A stretch of 64,000 bases of DNA from the NCBI GenBank assembly GCA_026075535.2, contig AP026544.2, forward strand, positions 6,014,001 through 6,078,000, read 5' to 3'. Below are positions 33,320 through 45,105 of this stretch, in pieces; position 1 is the stretch's first letter, and each line of letters begins with the position of its first letter. A program made the position numbers and the translations under genes. The notes beneath the pieces are model-generated. The model was not told where the DNA came from. It worked only from the letters and a program-made list of their open reading frames with translations, and did not search any database. The stretch is from Tricholoma matsutake (taxonomy: Eukaryota; Basidiomycota; Agaricomycetes; Agaricales; Tricholomataceae).

Positions 33320-33645
33320 CTATCCTGGGTCCCACACTAGTGGGGTGAACGACCCTAGTGCAGGGTTATTGTCCAAAAATTCGTGGAAGCCTTTGACGGT
33401 GTCTGGGCTTGCATGAGTTTCTTTGCAATCCACCTTAGGGCAGACACGTAGTAGGTGATCTCGAGTTTGGATCTCAGGACTGAGGCACCAGCATTGGTAC
33501 TCCCCGTCGAGGGAGAAACGATGATGATACTCCCCTATGGGAGCATGGCCAGTGATCATATGAGTTGCATGGGAGGTCCAGTGGTGCTGCCTCCCATGAC
33601 TTTCAGCCAAGGCCCACCTTTGTGGGTCGAAGGTAGAACTGGTTT
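33320..33645 (-). pseudogene. L10 ORF2, C-terminal piece
   Basis: HMITGHAPIGEYHHRFSLDGEYQCWC to LVWDPG-stop, with the finger CWCLSPEIQTRDHLLRVC. A frameshift lies near the HAPIGEY segment. Upstream it is interrupted by L11. Confidence 0.8.
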
Positions 33646-33660
33646 CCCTCCCACTCCTTT

Positions 33661-34991
33661 TTTTTTTTTTTTTTTGGGTCAAAAATTTATAACGCGACGC
33701 CCGAACGCAGTCCACGGTAGAGACATACAAACAGAGTACACTACGCCCAGCCCAAGTCCTCCTCCTGCTGAACTTCGCACCAACCACCTGGATAGCTGCG
33801 ATGACCACTAAGGGGGCCCCCTTTATCGAGTAAACGGACTTGCCAGTGGTGGCGTACCGACAACCCGGACTTGACGATGTCGTGTTCCCCGAATCCCTAC
33901 GGGTATGGATGCAAGATTTAGGGGATACTGCCGCCCCGACGTGAGCCTCTCAGCTCGGAAAGGAGGGCGTAGTCGACTCATTCATCGTAACGCGCAACCG
34001 ACAGTGGATCTGAAAGCGCTCAGGCGCCTCCCCGAACCAGTACCTAGTTTCGTGTCCCCCCTCCCTGACAGTCGCTCCTGAACATGGGTGGGCCCCCTTT
34101 ATGAGGGTTAACGGACTCGTCTGGTGCCCTGCGGCCACCCCGACATACCAATAACACTAGCCAGAACCAGACGAGGGTCATACGCCCTGCGCGCATAACC
34201 TATCCTGGATCCCACGCAAGTGAGTTGAACGATCCTAATGCAGGATTATTGTCCATGAATTCGTGGAAGCCTTCGACAGAGTCTGGGCTCGCACGGGTTT
34301 CTTTGCGATCCACCTTGGGGCAGACGCGTAGCAGATGGTCCCGAGTTTGTATGTCAGGACCAAGGCACCAGCATTGGTATTCCCCGTCGAGGGATAGACA
34401 TTGACGATACTCCCCTATAGGAGCATGGCCAGTGATCATACAAGTTGAACGGGACGTCAACGTAGTGTTGTTCCCCATAACTTTCAGCCAGGGCCCATCT
34501 TTGTGAGTCGAGGGTAATACCAGTTTTCCACCTACTCCTTTGAGTTGGTAGAAGTGCCGACCACGATACGCCGGATCTGCGAACCGGGTGTGCCAATCCT
34601 TACAAACGGCCTTTTCGACCTGGTTTTTAAGGTAGTCTAGAGACGTCCGCGGGTGTCTGCCCACGGAGATCTTGGTAGATGTAGCTACATCGTGAGCCAT
34701 CTTATGTACGTTCCACTCGAATTTCGAGGGAACATGCCAGAATGTAACAATTCTCTCTTCGTCTCCGGCTAGCCAGGGACGGAGGGAGCGACAAGCGTCC
34801 AGGGCGAAGACTTGCCCGGAACGTGGTTTTGGATCGATTAGGGACTCAATGCCCATAGTAGAATCCGAAAAGATCACCAACTTCTTGCATCCTCTGCTGC
34901 ACGCAGCCGAGACGCCTAGTTGGAGAGCAAAAAGTTCTACTTCCGGGGGGGTTCTCCTCCCAGAGGCTGAGACAACGCGATCAACCTGCTC
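33661..34991 (-). mobile_element. L11: 5'-truncated LINE, minus strand, in L10
   Basis: T run at 33658-33675, 3' UTR, and ORF2 from mid RNase H. TSD TCCCTCCCACTCCTTT at 33645-33660 and 34992-35007. Confidence 0.92.
34200..34991 (-). pseudogene. L11 ORF2, RNase H and finger fragment
   Basis: Open from GEQVDRVVSASGRRTPPEVELFAL through FSDSTMGIESL, NVHKMAHDVATSTK, the finger CWCLGPDIQTRDHLLRVC, to LAWDPG-stop at 34200. Closely related to L13. Truncated by incomplete reverse transcription. Confidence 0.87.
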
Positions 34992-35007
34992 TCCCTCCCA
35001 CTCCTTT

Positions 35008-36705
35008 GAGTTGGAGGAAGTGCCATCCATGGTATGACAGTTCTGCAAACTGTGTGTGCCAGTCCTTACAAACAGCCTTTTCGACCTGGTTTCTAAAGTA
35101 GTCTAGAGACATCCGGGGGTGTCTGCCCACGGAGATCTTGGTAGATGTAGCTACATCTTGAGCCTTCTTGTGTATGTTCCACTTGAATTTCGAGGGGATG
35201 TGCCAGAACGTAACATTCCTCTCCTCGTCCCCGGCTAGCCAAGGACGGAGTGAGCGACAAGCATCCAGGGCAAATATTTGCCCAGAGCATGGAGTTGGGT
35301 CTACAAGGGACTCAATGCCCACTGTAGAGTCTGAGAATATAACCAACTTTTTGCATCCCCTGCTGCAAGCAGCCGAGACGCCTAGTTGGAGAGCGAATAG
35401 TTTGACTTCCAGGGGGGTTCTCCTCCCAGAAGCTGAGACAATGTGGTCTACCTGTTCCCCTTGTCCGAAGATGAGAGCACAGGCGACGGCTTGGAACTTG
35501 GCATCGGTGGGCACTGAGGCATCCACTGCGACAACGAGAGTGTCAGCCTCCACCTGGGCCGCAGTCCAGGCTTTGTCAAGATCACTCCTGTAAGACTTCC
35601 TTGCCTCGTCCTCCTTGGAGGCAAGGCGGTGAGAGGAGAAGCGAGAGGGGAATAAGTCCTTCACTCTGTTGCCAGGTGTGTTTTCTTCCCCAAAGGGGTC
35701 GAATTCATCATCCGGTACCAGGGCCAGTGCCATCGCCGATGGAACAGACGGGCCCTGTAGTGTGAGTGTGTTGAGCATGTCTCCTTCCCAGAGACCTAGG
35801 TCATGAGGGTGGGTGGTACCAATGTGTTTCACTCCTAAAATTGCTCTTAGGGGGTGGGATGGGGCCAGCAGGGGGGTCCTGAATGCCCCTCTGTCAACTA
35901 AATACGATGCTTCCTCCTCGGATCCTTTTTTGATGGACCACTTGGTGACCGGAACCAAAGATCCCGGGCCAGGCAGTGTCAGTGTCAGGGGAGCATGGTC
36001 AGACGTGCCCCTGGCTTCTGGAACGATATTGCAGTACAACACGAATCTCAGATCCATGGGTACGAACATCAGGTCAATCACCTTGGGGTGGAAGCCCTAT
36101 TGTGGGGGAAAATGGGTGGGATTCTCCACAGTGGGGAGGGCCCTTGTAAGGCCTAATGCCGTTGCCGTTTCCACCAAGTGGTCAGCATGGATGGAGTGTT
36201 CAGGCCCCAGGGGGTCCCAAGAGGCATGTCTCACGTTAAAATCGCCACACATAAAGTGCAGTCGAGGGACCGTCATGACACTTTCATAGAGGAGTGTGAT
36301 GGCCGAGTGCTGGCTGTCCAAATAGACGTTGGCAAGTAGTATGACATCTTCTCCTATTCCCAGGGAAAAGAGGAGGATGTCACGATCATTGATCAGATCT
36401 CGGTGGAGACCCGGTCTGAGATTGGTGATGCTGTTCGCAAAGTAAAGTATACAGTGACACGTGGTGGGGTGTCAATCCCTGATGGGCAAACCAAGGTACC
36501 CCAATTGGGGCTCATTGGTGCGCCAATAACTTCTGCCCCTTCCCTGTTGTGGGCAGATGGGGCATGTCTTATGAGCCTCCAAGGAGGCTCTTGAATGAAA
36601 AGCAAATCATAATTCTGCCAGTAATGAGTCCATGTATCCCCAATTGCGGTTAACATTCTGACTAAATATCCGTAACTGTGGGGTAGATCTAAGCCTGTTC
36701 CTCAT
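35008..36705 (-). pseudogene. L10 ORF2, endonuclease joined to RNase H, RT missing
   Basis: From the ATG at 36705: endonuclease with frame damage (small deletion near 36616, CAG to TAG at 36097-36099), SDHAPLTL, KKGSEEEASY, then directly VDRGAFRTPLL and RNase H. The join near 35902 is in frame and removes all of RT (from the position matching 15250 to that matching 17085 in L5). The flanks share a short CGT. Cannot reverse transcribe by itself. Confidence 0.88.
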
Positions 36706-36867
36706 TTATGTTCAGCCACCGCATCCTGCAGGATGGTAAGTAGGAGGGGAGTGAGAGTTTCTTCTCGCACTCACCTCGTCATAGTGAGCTCTGATCCAGT
36801 CATGGTCAAAGCGATGATGCCAGAAATTGCATCAATGATCGTCGGATGCGTGGTTCTTCTGGCAGTT
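36706..36867 (-). pseudogene. L10 ORF1, C-terminal piece
   Basis: End of ORF1 after the last knuckle. The TAA at 36706-36708 is directly followed by the ORF2 ATG. N9 separates it from the rest. Confidence 0.8.
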
Positions 36868-37656
36868 TTTTTTTTTTTTTTTTTTTTTTGGGTCAAAAAT
36901 TTATAACGCGGGGCTCGAATGCAGTCCGCGGAGCGGGGTACAAACTTGGGTACTACTCTATCTACGCGTTCCCCTCGCCCATCTCCCACCCAGGTCCCCG
37001 TTTTAGCCACTTTAGGCGGGCAGTGCCACAGACGTTGGCCTCTCAGCCAGGAAAGGCAATAATCCGGAGGGGGAGCCCCCCCTCCCGAAGCTAGCCATTA
37101 GGTCGTCAGCTAGTGCGGAACGGTCCCCCAGCCACATATCCAACCAAGGTCAGATCAGGCGCGGCTGTGTTAATTCACTGTAAATCCCCCCTTACGGGAG
37201 GAATAACCGTCCGCATGTTCCCAGCCAACGAGGGTTGACCACCCCAGGCGAATGAGGTGGACCATCACTGTGCCTGCGCATGAGTGACAAAAATGAGGTA
37301 GCTGATTATTCACCTGGTTACTCACCGGAACTACCGTAGGCAGGGGGCCAAGGCCCCCCTCGAGCAAGTGCCAACACACGCACGTGCTCGATGACAACAT
37401 CCCCCCCGCAGCGGGGAGAAGGTGTAGGGTAACGGCTAAGCGTCATTGTCCCGATAATGGCCACCACTCCTGTGGTGGGTGTATATGTGGAGGGGTGGTT
37501 CCCCTTTTTTAATAGCGACGCTGCTGTGCTCGAGGACCTCGAGGACGACGGCGACGTGCTGGGGACGAGGGTTCCCCAGATTGAGGCTCTGATTGAGCTG
37601 CTAGCATCGCCGCATAGGAAGCTCGAAAGGCTGCCGGTGACGTGAGATCGAGAGGT
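36868..37656 (-). mobile_element. N9: 5'-truncated N element, minus strand
   Basis: T24 run, 3' UTR and the last ~48 codons of the ORF. TSD GTTCTTCTGGCAGTT at 36853-36867 and 37657-37671. Confidence 0.92.
37509..37656 (-). pseudogene. N9 ORF, C-terminal fragment
   Basis: PLDLTSPAAFRASYAAM through the Arg-rich tail, ending AQQRRY-stop. Confidence 0.8.
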
Positions 37657-39432
37657 GTTCTTCTGGCAGTTGAGACATCTAGCTGGGTGAGGACAGGCAA
37701 CCCCTTCTGGGGTGGCTGGGACGGGAGAGTTCGCCTTAGCGTTTCCCTTGCAACATCCGGCCAGGGCACAATGGTGCTCTTTCTGGTGTGGACCTGCACA
37801 GATTGGGCATTTCGACTGTGGTGCTCTGCAGGCCGGGGTGGGATGTCCCCACTTCCAGCAGCGTTGGCAGAGAGGGAGACCAGGGTTCGCCCTGGCTGCC
37901 CTCACATAAGTGACGTAGCGTCTGAATTGGATGCCCCGTCCAATGAGAGCCTTAGCTCATGCACTGCTGACCGAATCAGCGATGTTGAGGTAGACGGTGC
38001 ACATGTCCAACATTCTCAAATCACGTACCACCCAAGGGGGAACTTGCAGCACGGTGAGGTCAGAGATACCTGACTTACCGAGGTGTGCGATCACGACATC
38101 GGGTGTAATAGCCTTGTCATTAGCAATGTATGGTACATCGACCAGTTTGAGGTACGACGTAGAAGTGGGTAGCGCTGCATCGACCTGCAGTGCGAAGGGG
38201 AATGCCTTGTGGGCCACCTCCTTGAAACATCGTAGGTCCTCCTCAGAGGCAACTACATCCGTGGACACCGAGAGATTCCTGGCATGCATGGTAGCAGACT
38301 GGGCCACTAACTTGGAGTGGTGCAGTCCTAAAGTCATCTGGACATGGTCCAGGAAGTCAGCAGGGTTTGTTCCTTCCTCAAGGGGAGGTCGAACGTGTAC
38401 CAGGACCTGTCATCTAGACGGTCCATGGACAGTAGGCAAAGGTTTTGCAGCCTTCGGTCTGGAGGGGCCAACGTGCTGCTGAATATCAGCCAGCTTGTCG
38501 GTAGGAAGCTCAGGGAAGGCCTTGGCTAGTCGCACAAGCCCGTCCATGGAAGAGTTAGGTGCTCGCCCCCCAGGGAAGCGAGCTACCTGAGCAAAGGTCC
38601 CCTTGCCTGAAGGCTTGGTCGACCAGTTCACAGGGGGAGGAGGTCCTCTACCCCATGACGAAGATACGCCCCCTGTTGGGGGTTTAGGGAAAGGGCGAGC
38701 CCCTCTCAGGCCTCGGGTCCTCACAGATTTGTGAGGGGGGGGGCGTGGCCCATCCCATCCCTCCAGATGATCTGTCCTTGGGACGTCGTTTGGGTCGTTG
38801 GTGACGGTTCCCGACCTTGGTCGTTTCCCTCCAGTGATCCTGTCTATGGCTTCTCGGAGTACTGGTCCTCCTGAGTTGCGATTGAGGCCGACAGTGGATG
38901 CTGCATTGAGCACCGCTCCCAGCTGTTCAGCTATGGCTCGCCATTCGGCAGCAGAAACCTGTCTAGAACCTGTCCTGTGCATAACAGTCAGGATTCCATC
39001 AGCATATTCCCCAAACTCGCGTGCAAAGATGGGGGGTTCAGCCCAATCATTGCTCGTCATCTCTGTATCATGGATCGCAGGGATGGGGTTGGATATCTCC
39101 ATCTCATCCGCCCATTGGGAGGCAGGAGTAGAGGGGGTGGTAGTGGGAGCAGGGGATGCAGTGGCCCTCCTGGGAGATAACGTTGGCATGCTGAAATGCT
39201 GTGTGTGAGGAGTGACGATTCCCGCCCCATATTGGGAGGGGGTCGGAGAGCCTCTTTGGGTCCTGTGAGGATCCACTGAGGGAATGTTCTGTGTGGATCT
39301 GCAACTCCCAGGGAGTCGCAGAGAGTCAATAGGATCGTCACCAGGAGTTCTGGGCATACCCGATCTGGAAGGTCTCCCCTTGTCCATCACTTCGCCCAAT
39401 CTCCCCCCTCTTCTAGGATGTGGTTCTGACAT
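37657..39432 (-). pseudogene. L10 ORF1, main part
   Basis: From MSEPHPRRGGRLGE (39432). Homologous to L1 ORF1 with two TGA codons, at 38410-38412 (after VHGPSR) and 37957-37959 (after SVSSA), both at CGA positions of intact copies. The knuckles CQRCWKWGHPTPAC and CPICAGPHQKEHHC are readable. The leader runs 39433-39564. Confidence 0.88.
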
Positions 39433-40058
39433 GCGTTGGTAAGATGCTGGTTATACCGGATCGCTGAGATCGTGGACGGATTGAGCTGCAAAAGTTGAAA
39501 ACGGTGTTGACAAAGTTTTTTGTGGCTGTGCACATCGCGGTAACAAGACAAGAAGCGATGTGTCGTCCCTATGGGGGCTTAGAGTGGGTGTGGGATGCCT
39601 GCTTCAATGCTCGCCCAAGTAGACGCGCTCGTTTAGCTGGGGGAGGTCTGGCTTAGGGGGAAGGACGCTTCTACTGGACTGTCGGTTGGCATGAATGCCA
39701 CCAACCTCTTTGCTCTGTGAGTTACTACTACTAGAGACATGCTACACTGACTACCCACTTGGAATACACTGTTGTTAAAAGGGGCCGGGTGACGGTGCCC
39801 CCTGGGGGCTAGGACAATGCTCTGGTGGCTGCTTTGCACCACCAACTCTCCACCTCCGGTGCTCACTCTTTTGGGGTGGTATGACCCGGGTTCAATCTTC
39901 TCCCATCAGGCAGCAGGATGTGTGGCCTGCCTGCCCCCTCAGAGCAGTTGGAGGCTGTATCGGGTAGACCCGGAATTCAGACAAAGGGCCAGCTGTTATC
40001 GATCTTATGCTACGTATTTTGACTGTTATCATCATCTACCTGTGCTAACTCACTCTCA

Positions 40059-40682
40059 ATGCCAAAACCGCTGAACAGAGACCAAACCACATGCTGGGGC
40101 CTTCATGACCCCTCCTTGATTATGGGTGACATCGTTGACGATGATGCCCAAGACTACAACACCTGGTTCACACAGAACAAACTGGAGGTAGCAGCTGCAC
40201 TAGGCAGTTTGAGATCTGTGGGCTGGGGAGGACCTCCCCAACCCTGATGATTATGAGGACCTCCTTGCTATGCAGGAGGCCCTCACTTATGCCACAAGGT
40301 GGGCCCAGGCTCACCTCTAGGCAAGCTATCGATTGTGTGTGATGAGCGCAAGGTGGCGTCGCTGCACATAGACAATAGACATGAAGCCTTGAACAAGAGG
40401 ATGTGTATACACAGGAGCTCAGCATCGCTGAGTTCCTTTATCCAGAGGCACTCCCTGCCCTGTCACCACCTTTGTCCCCCCCTTCCCCGAGTGGGTGGAG
40501 GACAAAGTGCCATTATCTAGGGAAGAGAGGTTGGAGGTCAAATCCACCTCTCTTTCCATGTTACATCTACTGGATGCGATAACCACCTTTGTTGGTACCA
40601 TCTGAGTGTCAACCCCAAGCTGCGTATTCTGATTAATAGGATCCTATACCAGTACTAACTTGTTCTCAATGCCTAAATGGAG
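40059..40682 (+). pseudogene. N7 decayed ORF
   Basis: MPKPLNRDQTTCWGLHDPSL, then the 1-nt deletion of the short subfamily (GSLRSVGWG). The out-of-frame remainder still shows the QELSIAEF, ERLEVKSTS and FVGTI segments. At ~40610 the ORF gives way to a second leader end and start codon. Confidence 0.8.
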
Positions 40683-42545
40683 ACGCTCCTTGACTTGTTA
40701 CAACCACCATAAACAGTGGTAAACACCTCTGCTCAACGTTGCCAGCGACGTCGACACTTCAATTTACGTCCGATTTTCGATCGGATTTCACCATCACGAA
40801 CGCTCTCGGCGTCTCCAGGCCTGCCCTGATTTGCTAAGAGATCCGTCCATCCGATCCCCGGGGATGCCCCGGTCATTGTTTTTGACAATGGCTGCTATTC
40901 GTCTCGTTCCCCTGTGCTTCGAGGATCCTGGCTAGGTGAGTGGTGTCTATGAAAGAGTAGTCTAGGTCCCTATGGGGGCTTAGAGTGGGTGTGGGATGCC
41001 TGCTTCAACGCTCGCCCAAGTTGACGCACTCGCTTAGTTGGGGGAGGTCTGGCTCAGGGGGAGGGACATCGTTACTGGACTGCTGGTTGTCTCTGGGGCT
41101 TCCAACCTCCATGCTATGTGAGTCACTACTACTAGGGACAAGCTACACTGACTACCTGTTGGAATACACCGTCGCTAAAAGGGGCCGGGTGACGGTGCCC
41201 CCTGATAGCTAGGTCAATGCTCTGGTGGCCGCATTTCACCACCAACTCCTCACCTCCGGTGCTCACTCCTCTGGGGTGTTATGACCTGGGTTCAATCTTC
41301 TCCCACCAGGCAACAGGATGCGCGGCCTGTTCGCCCCCTCGGAGCATTTGGAGGCTGTATCGGGTGGACCTGGAACTGAGACAAGGGGCCATCTGTTATT
41401 GATCTTACACTACGTACTTTGACTGTTATCGTCATTTACCTGTGCTAACTCACTCTCAATGCCCAAACGGCTGAACAGAGACCAAACCACATGCTGGGGC
41501 CTTCACGACCCCACCTTGATTACGGGTGACATCGTTGGTGATGATGCCCAAGACTACGACACCCAGCTCTCACAGAACGAACTGGAGGTAGCAGCTGCCC
41601 TAGGCAGTTTGAGATCTGTGGGCTGGGGAGAACCTCCCCGACCCTGATGACTACGAGGACTTTCTTGCTAGGCAGGAGGCCCTCGCTTACACTGCACGCT
41701 GCGTATTTCGATCACTAGCATCATATACCAGTACTAACTTGCTCCTGATGCCCAAGTGGACAACCAGAGACGATCGTTCCAATGATCCTACGCCTCCGGC
41801 AGCTGTCCCAGCTTCCTGTGTGGCGATGCCAACAGCTCTAGCAGAGCTTCAATCTGGGGAACCCTCATTCCCAGTACAGTGCCGTCATCATCACAGATGG
41901 CTGTGCCATTACTCGTGTGGGGCATTCCGCTCCACACCCATCACCGCCAGTCTGCTGGCTGCTGTCGGGTTGGTGACAAGTGTCGCTGCCCTTTACATTC
42001 TCCCCGCTGCAGGGGGGAAACTGTTATCGAGTGCATGTGCTTGCAGCGCATTTGCTCGAGGGGGGCCTTGGCCCCCTGCCTACGACGGTTCCGGTGAATA
42101 ACCAGGTGAACAACCAGCCGCCACATTACTGTCACGCGTGCATTACACGGTGATGGTCCACCTCATTTGTCTGGGGTGGTCAATCCTCATTGGCTGGGAG
42201 TATGCGGACGGTTATTCCTCCCGCAAGGGGGGATTTACAGTGAATTAACACGGCCGTGCCTGATCTGACTTCGGTTGGATATGTGGCTGGGGGACCGGTT
42301 CGCACCAGTGGGTGATCTAATGGCTAGCTTCGGGAGGGGGTCTCCCCCTCCAGATTATTGCCTTTCCTGGCTGAGAGGCCAACGTCTGTGGCACTGCCCG
42401 CCTAAAGTGGCTAAAACGAGGACCTGGGTAGGATATGGGTGAGGGGAAGCGTAGTTATAGTAGTACCCAAGTTTGTATCCTGCTCGGCGGACTGCGATCG
42501 AGCCCCGCGTTATAAATTGTTGACCCAAAAAAAAAAAAAAAAAAA
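40683..42545 (+). mobile_element. N10: short-subfamily N element with mismatched flanks
   Basis: 5' terminus near 40684, 1.86 kb, A19 tail 42527-42545. The left flank is N7 (CCTAAATGGAGA) and the right flank is minus-strand L12 ORF2 (GGGGGTCGAACTC), so no TSD. Likely a recombinant of two N copies. Confidence 0.88.
41459..41900 (+). pseudogene. N10 broken ORF (short-subfamily)
   Basis: MPKRLNRDQTTCWGLHDPTL, same 1-nt deletion (GSLRSVGWG) and same jump to a second leader/start segment (~41693-41760) and then the C-terminal region as N5 and N14. Confidence 0.83.
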
Positions 42546-43482
42546 GGGGGTCGAACTCATCGCCTGGTACAAGGGCCACTGCTGCCCCCGAAGTGACGGA
42601 TGGGCCTTGCAGGTTAAGTGTGTCGAGCACATTCCCTCCCCAGAGTCCAAGCTCATGAGAGTGGGTGGTACCGACGTGATTAGGCCCTAGGATAGCTCTT
42701 AGGGGGTGTGATGGAGCCAACAGGGGGGTTCTAAATACCCCTCTGTCGACTAAACGACGCAGTAGCAGCTGCATAGGCAGCAGTCCTGCGATACTCTCCA
42801 AGCCACCGACAGGGGTGGTTCGGAATGCACCAAGGATCCAGCGAGCAGCGATGATGGACTGCACCTGGGCCAACGTTTTGATGACACCTTTGACGCGAGC
42901 GCCTTTGAAGTGCCAGAGTCTCAATCCATACGTCATGATGGGCACAACGCATGAACGGTAAAGAAGGCGTTTCTGCATGGGAGTTAACCCTCTTACAGAG
43001 TTGCCGAGCATTCCCATTGCCCTTGCAGTGGTAAGGGCTTTGGTGGAGTAGAACCGCGTGTGCTCCTTGAAAGAGAGTTTGCGGTCAAAGAAAAAGCCGA
43101 GGTACCTCCAGGTAACCTTGGGTCTGAGGGGGGTGTTGCCCGTGTAGGGGGCAAAGCCAAGATCGATAGGCAGGGGGGTGAACCTCCTCGCCCTTGAAAA
43201 GTGAAATATTTCGGACTTGTCATGTTCAAGGACAAGTCCGAGGGAGGTGAATGCCTGGAAAATCCAGCCATACGCTTTCTTGAGAAGGGGGAGGTTATCC
43301 TCCAACTGTGGAGAGCGGGCGATGAGGGTGCCATCGTCCACATAGGACATGAGATCGACATCTCTGCCAACTTCGCTTCTTCTGAAGAGTTTCATGATGG
43401 GCGTCAAGTATAACGCCGATAAGACAGGGGACAAGGCAGAGCCTTGGCCCACTCCCACATCGGCTGCAAAGGAGCCAGATGA
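42546..43482 (-). pseudogene. L12 ORF2, RT second half
   Basis: From GSFAADVGVGQGSALSPVL through SYVDDGTLIARS (intact catalytic box) and the thumb-like region FRTTPVGGLESIAGLLPMQ to ALVPGDEFDP, where N10 abuts. A one-codon insertion gives QSIIAARW. Frame intact. Confidence 0.87.
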
Positions 43483-44262
43483 CGATGCTCCTTGACTTGT
43501 TACAACCACCATAAATAGTGGTAAACACCTCTGCTCAACGTTGCACGCGACGTCGACACCTCAATTTTGGTCCGATTTTCGATCGGATTTCGCCATCACG
43601 AACGCTCTCGGCGTCTCCAGGCTTGCCCTGATTTGCTAAGAGATCCGTCCCTCCGATCTCTGTGGATGCCCCGGTCACTGTTTTTGACAGTGTCTGCTAT
43701 TCGTCTCGGTCTCCTGGGCTTCGAGGATCCTGGTTAGGTGAGTGCTGGCAATGAAAGAGTAGTCTGGGCCCCTATGGGGGCTTAGAGTGGGTGTGGGATG
43801 CCTACTTCAATGCTCGCCCAAGTCGTCGCATTCGTTTAGCTGGGGGAGGTCTGGTTCAGGAGGAGGGACATATTCACTGGATTGTGGGTCGTCTGGGAGA
43901 CTTCCTACCCCCATGCTGTGTGAGTTTCTACATCTAGAGACCTGCTACACTGACTACCTATTGGAATACACCATCGTTAAAAGGGGCCGGGCGATGGTGC
44001 CCCCTGGTGGCTAGGTCGACGCTCTGGTGGCCGCTATTCACCACCGACTCTTTACCTCCGGCACTCACACCCCCTAGGTGTTTGGAACCGGGTTCAATCG
44101 TCCCTCCCAATCGGCAGCAGGATTTGCGGCCTGCCTGCCCCCTTGGAGCGTCTGGAGGCTGTGTCGGGTGGACCCGGAATTGAGATAAGGGACCGTCTGT
44201 TATCGTTATCACGCTACGTATCTTGACTTCTACCGTCATCTACTTGTGCTAAATCATCCTCA

Positions 44263-45105
44263 ATGCCCTCTGCAAACCGTAGAGTGCAAACTCGACACCA
44301 GGCGGCTCATGGCGACCCCCTCCTATACACAAACGCCGACTTCGCAGATTTCGACGACAACTACCTCCCAGAGTTTGGACACGTCTCCCTGAGCGGATGG
44401 GACTCTGATGTGGCTAACCAGTTCCACAATCTTTGGGCGGAGGACGACTCCTCCGACCTGCCAGACGACGATGACGGCTCTGCCACCGGCGGAGACGTCG
44501 AATTCATTCCGGGTCTCACCGAGCTAGCCTTGCAGGAGACGATAAACCGCTTCTTGGCATCACAAGTGATAGCCGATGAGGTGCATGATCTGGCTCTCGA
44601 GCTTGGGCTCGAGGCCAACAACAATCAAGAGCTCGGCATCGCCGAGCTCCTCTATCCAGAGGGGCAGCAGGAGCAATCTGCGCCGCCCCTCCCCACATCA
44701 CCGGGTTCATCCGCCATCCCAGAGTTGGTGGAGGATGAGCCTCCGTTGTCGAGAGATGAGAGGGTGGACATAATGTCCACCTCTCATGGCTTTCTACATT
44801 TACTGGAGGCTATGACGATTTTCGTCGGTACCGTCCGAGTATCCGCCGTTCCGCTCACAGAGAGGAATGCATGGCGCCAGATGGCATGGGAACTATTCAC
44901 AACCACCTGGCAATTGTCCGAGCCAATGTCGGCAGAACTAGCAGCTGCCGGATTGCCTCTCGATCTCACGTCACCGGCAGCCTTCAGGGCTTCCTACGCG
45001 GCTAGGCAGGCAGCTCATGCAGAGCTCCATCATGAGGAACCCTCATCCTCATCACGACGCCGTCATCCTCGAGGTCCTCGGAGACAGCTGCGCCGCAACC
45101 TATAG
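44263..45105 (+). CDS. N-element protein, 280 residues (intact)
   Basis: Nearly identical to the N4 protein (MPSANRRVQTRH...). Acidic segment with DDDDGSATGG, NQELGIAELLYPE, Ser/Pro-rich linker, IPELVEDEPPLS, FVGTVRVSAV, WRQMAWELFTTTWQLSE, LDLTSPAAF, Arg-rich end RRRHPRGPRRQLRRNL. The closeness of N4 and N11 points to recent activity of this subfamily. Unknown function. Confidence 0.88.
   Translation: MPSANRRVQTRHQAAHGDPLLYTNADFADFDDNYLPEFGHVSLSGWDSDVANQFHNLWAEDDSSDLPDDDDGSATGGDVEFIPGLTELALQETINRFLASQVIADEVHDLALELGLEANNNQELGIAELLYPEGQQEQSAPPLPTSPGSSAIPELVEDEPPLSRDERVDIMSTSHGFLHLLEAMTIFVGTVRVSAVPLTERNAWRQMAWELFTTTWQLSEPMSAELAAAGLPLDLTSPAAFRASYAARQAAHAELHHEEPSSSSRRRHPRGPRRQLRRNL

Larger units (their letters stand above)
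31422..39564 (-). mobile_element. L10: full-length LINE with RT deleted, minus strand
   Basis: Bounded by TSD GTCCCTATGGGGGCTT at 31406-31421 and 39565-39580. 3' UTR (split by N8), ORF2 3' part (split by L11), ORF2 5' part, ORF1 (split by N9), leader to the 5' terminus near 39562. About 1.8 kb covering RT is deleted at ~35902. Confidence 0.92.
31123..40682 (+). mobile_element. N7: N element, plus strand, split by L10
   Basis: Pieces 31123-31421 and 39565-40682. Has a 5' terminus and leader, then a decayed ORF to about 40615, then a second leader-like stretch ending in a start codon (ATGCCTAAATGGAGA), where N10 begins. The 3' half is missing. It has the 1-nt deletion of the short subfamily but retains more of the ORF, so it may be close to that subfamily's ancestor. 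Confidence 0.82.
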
